Part shown: positions 49,704 through 57,263 of the stretch, in pieces
How positions within the stretch are numbered: the first letter of the stretch is position 1
How the letters are laid out: every line of letters starts with the position of its first letter
DNA from: RHKX01 sp041393495
GTDB lineage: Bacteria > Actinomycetota > Thermoleophilia > Solirubrobacterales > 70-9
NCBI GenBank assembly: GCA_041393495.1
Contig: JAWKKA010000009.1
Coordinates: 1-64,000, forward strand
Direction of reading: 5' to 3'
DNA length: 64,000 nucleotides
Translations under genes and position numbers: made by a program
Notes under the pieces: model-generated
The model's input: the letters and a program-made list of their open reading frames with translations, nothing else
The model's database searches: none
Told to the model about the DNA's origin: nothing

Positions 49704-50612
49704 GTGGTCGCGACCGCCCTCGTCGCGGCAACCTCGATCGCGGCCGCCCCGCTCCCGGCGACCGCAGCCCTGCCCGGCGCCGGGTCCGCGCCGGCTTCGA
49801 CCGGCCCGGTCTGGGAGCCCGCCCCCGCCACGACGTGGCAGTGGCAGATCGTCGGCCGCATCGGCGGCCTCGAGGACGTCGACATGTACGACATCGACCT
49901 CACCGACGCGGTGCCGCGGCGAATCGGGACCAGGGTGCCCGGGTTCGGGCGCGTGACGTGGGCGCCGGGGTCGAACGCCGGAATCGTCGAGCGCCTCCAC
50001 GCCGCCGGGATCGTCGCCGTCTGTTATCTCGACTCCGGAGCCTGGGAGTCGTACGAGCCCGACGCCGCGCTCTTCCCCCGGTCGGTGATCGGCAACCCGA
50101 CGGGCTGGTCGGGCGAGCGCTGGCTCGACATCCGGCCGCGGTCGCGATCGCGGTTCGCGCCGATCATCTGGGCGCGCTTCGCCCTGGCGAGGCGGATCGG
50201 CTGCGACGGCGTCGAGCCCGACCAGAACAACCCGATCGGCAACCGGCCGGGGTTCCCGATCTCGCGCGAGGCGGAACGCTCCTGGTATCTGTCGATCGCG
50301 CGCCATGCCCACGCGGAGGGGCTCTCGGTCGGGATGAAGAACGGAGTCGAGGTGATCGACCGGGCGACCGTGAGCGCCTTCGACTGGTCGTTGAACGAGG
50401 AGTGCTTCTACTACCGCGAGTGCGGCCGCGAGATGCCGTTCATCGAGGCCGGCAAGGCGGTCTTCCAGGCCGAGTACACCGACGACTGGCGGCGCCGCGG
50501 CGGCGCCGCTCCGGGGCAGGTCGCCGATCGGGTCTGCGGGCGGGCAGCGCGCCGCGGTCTCTCGACGCTGATCAAGCGCCGCGTTCCCGACGCGCTGTTT
50601 CGGCCCTGCTGA
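49704..50612 (+). CDS. Secreted GH114-like endo-alpha-1,4-polygalactosaminidase
   Basis: The product has 302 residues from the GTG at 49704. Its GH114 (DUF297) TIM barrel shows WQWQIVGRIG, VDMYDIDLTDA, IVAVCYLDSGAWESY, CDGVEPDQNNP (acidic catalytic candidates, about residue 172), LSVGMKNGVEV and NEECFYYRECG. It would cleave extracellular galactosamine-containing polymers. The frame is open further upstream through a tandem repeat to a CTG at 49566 overlapping the epimerase stop. That longer version adds Arg residues that suit a signal-peptide n-region, so the true start is probably upstream of 49704. The gene neighbourhood is a surface-glycan cluster. Confidence 0.85.
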   Translation: MVATALVAATSIAAAPLPATAALPGAGSAPASTGPVWEPAPATTWQWQIVGRIGGLEDVDMYDIDLTDAVPRRIGTRVPGFGRVTWAPGSNAGIVERLHAAGIVAVCYLDSGAWESYEPDAALFPRSVIGNPTGWSGERWLDIRPRSRSRFAPIIWARFALARRIGCDGVEPDQNNPIGNRPGFPISREAERSWYLSIARHAHAEGLSVGMKNGVEVIDRATVSAFDWSLNEECFYYRECGREMPFIEAGKAVFQAEYTDDWRRRGGAAPGQVADRVCGRAARRGLSTLIKRRVPDALFRPC

Positions 50613-50649
50613 GGTCGCGGAGTCGACCCGCTCTGCGACGCTAGAGGGA

Positions 50650-51834
50650 ATGGAGCCGCTCCGCATCGCCCACCTGACCGCGACCTTCCCGCCCTATCCG
50701 GGCGGCGCCGGGAACACCTGCTACCGGTTTGCAAAGGGCCAGGCCGCGCGCGGCCACCACGTCGAGGTCTTCACGGCGACCGCGGAGGGGGAGCCGCCCG
50801 ACCCGGGCGAGGCGATCGTGCACCGGATCGACCCGGTGATGGCGATCGGCAACGCGCCCCTGATCCCGAAGCTCGCGCGGCTCGACTCGTTCGACGTCAT
50901 CCACCTCCACTACCCGTTCATCTTCGGCTCCGAGCTGACCCTGCTCGGACGCCTGCGAAGGCGCCGCCGTAGCGCGGCGCTGATCGTCCATTACAAGAAC
51001 CGGCTGCTCGGCAAGGGCCCGCGCGGGCTCATGTTCGAGACCTACGAGCGCACCGTGGCTCCGGCGCTGATCCGCGCCGCCGACCGGATCCTCGTCCTCA
51101 GCCCCGACCACGCGCGGTCGGTCTCCTACCTCGCCCGCGCGCTCGAGAACACGCCCGAGCGCGTGATCGAGATGCCGAACGGCGTCGACACCGAGCGGTT
51201 CTCCCCGGGTGCGGACGAGAGCGGTCTGCGCGAGCGGCTCGGGATCCCCGCCGACGCGGTGCTCGCCGCCTTCGTCGCGACCCTCGACCGCGCCCACCAC
51301 TTCAAGCGCCTCGACGTCGCGATCGAGGCGCTCGCCCGGACCCGAAACCGCGACATCCACATCGTCGTCGCCGGCGGCGGCGAGCTGCTCGACGGCTTCC
51401 GCGCCCAGGCGACCGCAGCCGGCGTCGGCGGGCGCGTCCACTTCCTCGACCGCGTCCCCCACGGCGAGCTTCCCGCCGTGCTCCGTGCCTCGGACCTGTT
51501 CGTGCTGACGACCGAGCCGCCGGAGTCGTTCGGGATCGTCCTGATCGAGGCGATGGCGTGCGGGCTGCCGGCGATCGCCACCGACTACCCGGGCGTCCGC
51601 GCGGTCGTCGACGACGAGACCGGGATCCTGATCGGAGCCGGCGACTCGGCCGCTGCCGCCGAGGCGCTCGACCGGCTCAACGACATGGGCGCCGAGGGAC
51701 GGGACCGGCTCGGCAGCGCCGGGCGGGCGAAGGCGGAGCGGCTCTGGGCCTGGCCGGCGCTCCTCGACCGGATGGACGACGCCTACGCGGAGGCGATCGC
51801 GGCGCGGCGCGACAAGCTCGGGGCGGCCGCGTGA
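50650..51834 (+). CDS. GT4-family glycosyltransferase
   Basis: This 394-residue GT-B enzyme has the N-terminal acceptor domain with IAHLTATFPPYPGGAGNT, then IEMPNGVDTERFSP at the domain boundary and the C-terminal sugar-nucleotide site with the EX7E motif (ESFGIVLIEAMACGLP, about residues 297-312). It adds a sugar from an NDP-sugar donor with retention of configuration. The next glycosyltransferase overlaps it by four bases, so the two probably act in the same glycan assembly. Confidence 0.92.
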   Translation: MEPLRIAHLTATFPPYPGGAGNTCYRFAKGQAARGHHVEVFTATAEGEPPDPGEAIVHRIDPVMAIGNAPLIPKLARLDSFDVIHLHYPFIFGSELTLLGRLRRRRRSAALIVHYKNRLLGKGPRGLMFETYERTVAPALIRAADRILVLSPDHARSVSYLARALENTPERVIEMPNGVDTERFSPGADESGLRERLGIPADAVLAAFVATLDRAHHFKRLDVAIEALARTRNRDIHIVVAGGGELLDGFRAQATAAGVGGRVHFLDRVPHGELPAVLRASDLFVLTTEPPESFGIVLIEAMACGLPAIATDYPGVRAVVDDETGILIGAGDSAAAAEALDRLNDMGAEGRDRLGSAGRAKAERLWAWPALLDRMDDAYAEAIAARRDKLGAAA

Positions 51835-53141
51835 CCGGCGCCGTCCGGCGCCGGTCGCTGCTGCTGGCCTCCTACTTCTACCCGCCGACAAGGGACACCG
51901 GCGCGCAACGGCCGGCGGCGATGGCGAAGTGGCTCGCGCGGCTCGGCTGGGAGGTGACCGTGCTGACGACGCGGGCGTTCGGGAACGCGCGCGGAGTGGA
52001 GCCGACAGCCGGGAGCAGGCAGCGGGCAGGCTCCGCAGGCGGGAGCGTCCGCGTGATTCGCGCCTTCGACCTGCAGGTCGTCCGGGCGCGGATGGCCGGG
52101 CACGAGCGCGTCGAGTCGCTGTTCGACTCCGACTCCTACTCGGGCCGGCCGCACCCGCTCAGCAAGCTGATCGTCCCCGAGCCGCTCGCCCTCGCCTGGG
52201 CGCCGTTCGCGCTGCGGGCGGCGCGGACCGCCCATCGCGAGCGGCCGTTCGACTGCGTGCTCACGACCTCGCCGCCCGAGTCCGCGCACGCGATCGGCGC
52301 GGCGCTGCAGCGCCGCGGCGTGCCCTGGGTCGCCGACGTCCGCGACGCCTGGACCTTCGAGCCGCTCCGCCCCGAGTTCCCGACCCGGCTGCAGCGCCGC
52401 CTCGACGGGTGGCTCGAGCGACGCCGACTCGGCGCCGCCGACCGCGTCATCTGCGTCTCCGAGCCGGCCGCGGCCGACCTGCGGGCACGGGGGATCGCCG
52501 CGCCCGCCGTCATCGCCAATGCCTGGGACCCCGACGAGCAGCCCGGGCCCGACGCGCGGGCCGCGGCGGCGGGCCTGCTCGCCGCCGAACGGACCTCGCT
52601 GCTCTACACGGGCCGGTTCGGCAGCTACGGCCGCGACCCGGCGCCCTTCGTCGAGGCCCTCGCCCGACTCGCCCGGAGCTCCCCGGCGGCGGCGGGCCGA
52701 CTCGAGGTCGCGATCGCCGGGCCGCTGCAACCGGCCGAGCGGGGGCTGTTCGAGCGGCGCGATCTCGCCCCGGTCCGGGTCAGCCTGCTCGGCTCGCTGC
52801 CCCGCGACGTCACCCTGGCGCTCCAGCGCGAGGCCGACGCGCTGCTCCTGCTCGCCCAGCCGGCCCGCTCGCAGCTCGTCAACTTCAAGCTCTTCGAGTA
52901 CCTGGCCGCCGGCGTCCCGATCCTCGCCCTCGCCGCCGGGACCGAGGCCGGCCGGATCGCCGCCGACGCCGGGATCGACCCGATCGTCGCGGCCGACGAC
53001 CCCGACGCGATCGCATCCGCCCTCGCCGGCCTGCTCGACGGGGCCCTCGCCGCCCCGGACCCGGACGCCGCCGCCCGCTACGGCTACCCGGCCGCCGCCG
53101 AGGCGATGGCCGCGGTCCTGACCGCCGCCGTGGCGAGCTGA
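51831..53141 (+). CDS. Glycosyltransferase (GT-B/GT4-like)
   Basis: The protein has 436 residues from the GTG overlapping the previous stop (GTGA). The N-terminal SYFYPPTRDTGAQRPAAMAKWLARLGWEVTVL is a well-known GT4 opening. The middle part has DCVLTTSPPESAHAIGAAL and WVADVRDAWTFEP, and the C-terminal NFKLFEYLAAGVPILALA forms the donor site with Lys/Glu. This type is often found in capsule and O-antigen loci. No membrane anchor is visible. A cytoplasmic-membrane-associated role in glycan building is expected. Confidence 0.88.
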   Translation: MTGAVRRRSLLLASYFYPPTRDTGAQRPAAMAKWLARLGWEVTVLTTRAFGNARGVEPTAGSRQRAGSAGGSVRVIRAFDLQVVRARMAGHERVESLFDSDSYSGRPHPLSKLIVPEPLALAWAPFALRAARTAHRERPFDCVLTTSPPESAHAIGAALQRRGVPWVADVRDAWTFEPLRPEFPTRLQRRLDGWLERRRLGAADRVICVSEPAAADLRARGIAAPAVIANAWDPDEQPGPDARAAAAGLLAAERTSLLYTGRFGSYGRDPAPFVEALARLARSSPAAAGRLEVAIAGPLQPAERGLFERRDLAPVRVSLLGSLPRDVTLALQREADALLLLAQPARSQLVNFKLFEYLAAGVPILALAAGTEAGRIAADAGIDPIVAADDPDAIASALAGLLDGALAAPDPDAAARYGYPAAAEAMAAVLTAAVAS

Positions 53142-53368
53142 CGGATCGACCGAGCGAGCGTCCGGAGGCCGACGCGGGGACAGAGCGCCGCCCGCTCCGC
53201 GCGCGACGTCGTCCTCGTCCTCGGGGATCGGATGGATCGAGCCACCGATCTGCTGCGAATAGGTGACCACAGTGGTCAGTAGATGGCAGTGGAACCGGCC
53301 GGCGGGCGATGGTGGTCGCCCCGGTCCCGCATCCCCCGTCGGCGCTGCCCAACTATCCTTCCCTGCCC

Positions 53369-55004
53369 GTGAGCGACTCCGCCGAGCCGTCCGAGCACCG
53401 CTTCATCGCGCCGGTCGTCGGCCCCGACGACGAGCGCCGCTTCACCGACTCGGGGATCGCCGTCGCGCGGCTCTATCAGGCCGACGACGTCGCGCCCGGG
53501 CTCGAGGAGCGGCTCGGCGAGCCCGGCGCCTACCCGTTCACGCGCGGCATCCACGCGGGGATGTACCGCGATCGGCTCTGGACGATGCGCCAGTACGCGG
53601 GCTTCGCCAGCCCCGAGGACACCAACGAGCGCTACCGCTACCTGATCGAGCACGGCTCGACGGGCCTGTCGATGGCTTTCGACCTGCCCACCCAGCTCGG
53701 CCGCGACTCCGACGACCCGCTCTGCGACGGCGAGGTCGGCCGCACCGGCGTCCCGATCGACACGATCGAGGACATGCGGATCTGCTTCGAGGCGATCCCG
53801 CTCGACCGGGTCTCGACCTCGATGACGATCAACGCCCCGGCGGCGGTGCTGCTGCTGCTCTACGAGCTCGTCGGCGAGGAGCAGGGCGTCGCCTCCGCCG
53901 AGCTCCGCGGAACCGTCCAGAACGACGTCCTCAAGGAGTACATGGCGCGCGGCAACTACATCTACCTGCCGGAGCCGACGATGCGGCTGACGACCGACAT
54001 CTTCGAGTACTGCGCCGCGAACGTGCCGAAGTGGAACACGATCTCGATCAGCGGCTACCACATCCGCGAAAAGGGCTGCTCGGCCGTCCAGGAGGTCGCG
54101 TTCACGCTCGCCAACGCGATCGCCTACGTCGAGGCGGCGCTCGACCGCGGCCTCGAGATCGACGCGTTCGCGCCGCGGCTGGCGTTCTTCTTCAACTGCC
54201 ACAACAACGTCTTTCCAGGAGGTCGCGAAGTTCCGCGCCGTGCGGCGGATGTGGGCGGAGATCGTCCGCGACCGCTTCGGCTCGCGCAGCGAGCGCTCGC
54301 AGATGATCCGCTTCCACACCCAGACCGGGGGGGTGACGCTGCAGGCCCAACAGCCCGAGGTCAACATCATTCGCGTCGCCCTGCAGGGCTTCGCCGCTGT
54401 CGCCGGGGGGACGCAGTCGCTGCACACCAACGGCTTCGACGAGGCGCTGGCGCTGCCGACCGAGCGATCGGCCCGGATCGCGCTCCGCACCCAGCAGGTG
54501 ATCGCCTACGAGTCGGGGGCGACCGAGACCGTCGATCCGTTCGCAGGCTCCTACTTCGTCGAGTCGCTGACCGACGAGATCGAGGCCCGGGCGAAGGAGC
54601 TGATGGCCCAGGTCGAGGCGATGGGCGGCTCGGTCGCCTCGCTCGACTTCATGCAGCGCGAGATCGAGGAGTCCGCCGCCAGCTATCACGCCCGCTACGA
54701 GAGCGGCCAGGACGTGATCGTCGGCGTCAACAGATTCGTCACCGACACGATCGACGACGTCGACATCCTTAAGGTCGACCCCGAGGCCGAGGAGCGGCAG
54801 GTCGCCCGGCTCAAGCGTCACAAGGAGAGCCGCGAGCAGGCTGCCGTCGATGCCCGGCTCGCCGAGCTGACCGCTGCCGCCGCGGGCGACGCCAACCTGC
54901 TGCCGCCGATGAAGGAGGCGCTCCGCGCCGGCGCCTCGATCGGCGAGGTCTGCGGGACGATGCGCGAGGTGTTCGGCGAGTACCGGGGCGGGGCGTTCTT
55001 CTGA
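53369..55004 (+). pseudogene. B12-dependent acyl-CoA mutase large subunit, single-base frameshift
   Basis: This is the alpha-subunit of the methylmalonyl/isobutyryl-CoA mutase family without its B12-binding domain. The N-terminal half (GTG at 53369) reads through YPFTRGIHAGMYRDRLWTM, DLPTQLGRDSDDP, SISGYHIREKGC and FFFNCHNNVF. At 54212-54214 a TTT contains one base too many. The protein continues in the +1 frame with QEVAKFRA, QTGGVTLQAQQPEVN and GGTQSLHTNGFDEALALP to 55004. With the extra T removed the product would have 544 residues. TLQAQQPEVN is typical of isobutyryl-type mutases, and His appears at the place of the methylmalonyl-specific Tyr. A sequencing error or a recent mutation is possible. 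No B12-subunit gene is nearby. Confidence 0.85.
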
Positions 55005-55017
55005 GAGGCTCCGGGCG

Positions 55018-55608
55018 ATGGTGATCACCGACCGGTTCGCGTGGGCGCATCTGCCGAAGACCGCGGGCGATGCCACCGCGAAGATGTTCGCGGCCGTACC
55101 GGGCCTGGTCCGCTACCAGGCGCCGCTCGACTCGAACGAGAAGCACGACGGCTTCTGGGTCCATGCCGAGGCGATCGAGGGCAAGCTGCGGGTGATGAAC
55201 ACGCGCCGGCTCCCTTCCTGGGTCCTCAGCATGGCGCACCACAAGGCGATCTCCGGCGTCTATCCCGACTACGAGCCGCTGCCGATGGCGTCCGCCGAGG
55301 AGATGGCGGACGACGGCGAGGCCGACGAGGTCCTCCGGTGGACGACCGGCTCCGAGCACCCGGTTCAGCGCTGGCTCCGGGCCGAGTGCCTCGCCGCCGA
55401 CGTCGAGCGGCTCCTGCTCGACGTCGGGGTGGGGGCGGGCGAGGCACGCTCGGCGATCGAGTCGGTTCCGTGGGTCGGCAATTCCTACGAGCACGACGTC
55501 TCGCGGGTCTTCACCGCCGAGCAGATCAGCCGGATGTACGAACGCAACCCCGACTGGAAGGCGGCCGAGCTGGAGGCCTACGGTGACGTCTCGCTCCCGA
55601 CCGCCTGA
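55018..55608 (+). CDS. Sulfotransferase-like protein
   Basis: This 196-residue protein starts 13 bases after the mutase stop. The opening FAWAHLPKTAGDATAKMF has the HLPKTAG pattern of the 5'-phosphosulfate loop of PAPS-dependent sulfotransferases. A later region VMNTRRLPSWVLSMAHH matches their R-L-P-x-W-x-L-S segment, and the C-terminus (FTAEQISRMYERNPDWKAAELEAYGD) is helical. It is closely similar to the first 195 residues of the next gene. Transfer of sulfate to a carbohydrate is inferred from the fold; the protein is short for the family and could be a diverged member. Confidence 0.72.
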   Translation: MVITDRFAWAHLPKTAGDATAKMFAAVPGLVRYQAPLDSNEKHDGFWVHAEAIEGKLRVMNTRRLPSWVLSMAHHKAISGVYPDYEPLPMASAEEMADDGEADEVLRWTTGSEHPVQRWLRAECLAADVERLLLDVGVGAGEARSAIESVPWVGNSYEHDVSRVFTAEQISRMYERNPDWKAAELEAYGDVSLPTA

Positions 55609-55710
55609 CCTCTCGCCGCCGGTGCTCGCGCCCAGAGCGAGGCCGCCGATCACCGATCGCCGCAGCACCGGAGGACCGCTCGCGGCCACCCCCGACGCGG
55701 AGCGGGCGCG

Positions 55711-57213
55711 ATGGTGATCACCGAGCACTTCGCGTGGGCTCACCTGGGCAAGACGGGCGGGGATGCCACTCAGCAGATGCTCGAGGCCGTGCCCGGCCTG
55801 GTCGAGTGGGCGCACTCGCCGGACGACAACGCCAAGCACGACCCATTCGCGCTTCACGCGACGGCCATCGCCGCACGCTTGCGGGTCATGAACATCCGCC
55901 GCCTGCCTGCCTGGATCCTCAGCATGGCGCACCACATCAGGACCCATGGGCCCTGGCCCGAGGACCGGCGCCATTACATGCTGTCCGCCGACGAGATGGT
56001 GGAGGGCATCGACGCCGACTACGCGCTCAGGCGGATATCCGACGGGCCGAGGTTCCCGGTCCAGCGGTGGCTTCGCCAGGAGCACCTGGCCGATGACGTC
56101 GCCGCCCTGCTCGAGCAGTTCGGTCAGTTGACCGAGGCGGCGCGGCAGGGGATCGCCTCGGTCCCCTACCGCGCGAAGGCCTACGACCATGACATCGGGT
56201 CCACGTTCACCGCCGGGCAGATCCAGAGGATGTACAGGCTGAATCCCGGATGGGCGGAGGTGGAGCGGCGGGTCTATGGCGATCTCTACGACTTCGCGGA
56301 CTCCCGTGAGGCCGCCCGCCCCCTGCGCTCGTTCCCCGCGCGGCTGTCACGACTGACCCGAACGCCCCGACGACGTCCGGGCGCCCGGCGCCGGCGATCG
56401 GAGGCCACCGGCGCCGACGAGTGGTCGCGGCGCGACGAGCACGACGAGATCGACGTCGAGGGCTGGCTCACCGAGCTCGCCGGGGCGCGACTCGATGCGA
56501 TCGACCGCCAACTCGCATCCGAAGGTGGGAGCCTCGACAACTACAGGCTCTTTCGGAGCCTCGACGACTGGACTTGGGCGCTTCTGCTGAGCCGGCGCTA
56601 CACGCGGTATCTGAGCATCCTCGAGACCGTTCCCCATGTCCCGGAGCCGCGGCTGCAGCGGCGGTGGAACGGGGCGCACGGCTTGACGCTGCTCAGCCGG
56701 AGCCTGGGCTTCTACCGGCATCTGTGGTCGATGCAGTCGAGCCACGGAACCGGCAGGTCGACGACGACGCGGATCCTCGACTACGGGTGCGGATGGGGCC
56801 GCTTGACGCGGTTCTTCTGCCGGGACGTCACCCCCGGCTGCCTGCACGCCTGCGAGCCGACCGAGGAGCTGCTGGAGGTCTGCCGCCGCAGCCATCTTCC
56901 CGCCGTGCTGCACGGCCCGGAGCTCGCCGGCGAGCTTCCCGAGCGTGGATTCGACCTCATCTACTCGCACTCCGTCTTCCCTCACCTCGACGAGGAGGCT
57001 GCCGCCGCCGGCCTCGAGGTCCTCTACGAATCGCTGAACCGGGGCGGCCTGCTGACGATCACGATCGGCCCTCCGGCCGGGCTCGACTCCGACGATCGGG
57101 GGATCGGCCTCGCCTACCTGCGCGGCCAGCCGGCCGACCGGTTCGAGCTGGTCGACGTCACGGTCGCCATCGACGACATCGATCAGGTCGCGGTCACGTT
57201 GCGCAGGAACTGA
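55711..57213 (+). CDS. Fusion: sulfotransferase-like domain plus SAM methyltransferase
   Basis: This 500-residue protein has residues 1-195 paralogous to the preceding gene (FAWAHLGKTGGDATQQM, RLPAWILSMAHH). An Arg/Pro-rich linker (about 195-235) follows, then a helical part and a class I methyltransferase domain. That domain has the motif I ILDYGCGWGRLTRFF (about 352-366), an acidic partner (LHACEPTEEL), motif IV-like FDLIYSHSVFPHLDEEA and a C-terminal beta strand TITIGPPAG. The enzyme could transfer a sulfo and a methyl group to the same acceptor, plausibly the end of a surface glycan. I do not know an established family with this domain order. Confidence 0.75.
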   Translation: MVITEHFAWAHLGKTGGDATQQMLEAVPGLVEWAHSPDDNAKHDPFALHATAIAARLRVMNIRRLPAWILSMAHHIRTHGPWPEDRRHYMLSADEMVEGIDADYALRRISDGPRFPVQRWLRQEHLADDVAALLEQFGQLTEAARQGIASVPYRAKAYDHDIGSTFTAGQIQRMYRLNPGWAEVERRVYGDLYDFADSREAARPLRSFPARLSRLTRTPRRRPGARRRRSEATGADEWSRRDEHDEIDVEGWLTELAGARLDAIDRQLASEGGSLDNYRLFRSLDDWTWALLLSRRYTRYLSILETVPHVPEPRLQRRWNGAHGLTLLSRSLGFYRHLWSMQSSHGTGRSTTTRILDYGCGWGRLTRFFCRDVTPGCLHACEPTEELLEVCRRSHLPAVLHGPELAGELPERGFDLIYSHSVFPHLDEEAAAAGLEVLYESLNRGGLLTITIGPPAGLDSDDRGIGLAYLRGQPADRFELVDVTVAIDDIDQVAVTLRRN

Positions 57214-57263
57214 GCGCCGGGCCCGGAGGCCAGCCCGCGAACGGGCGCGACGGAGCGAACGTC

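Noticed and set aside
54205..54225. Programmed frameshift in the acyl-CoA mutase
   Set aside because: The Shine-Dalgarno-like AGGAGG lies after, not before, the shift point, and no known slippery heptamer or stop codon stimulates the shift.
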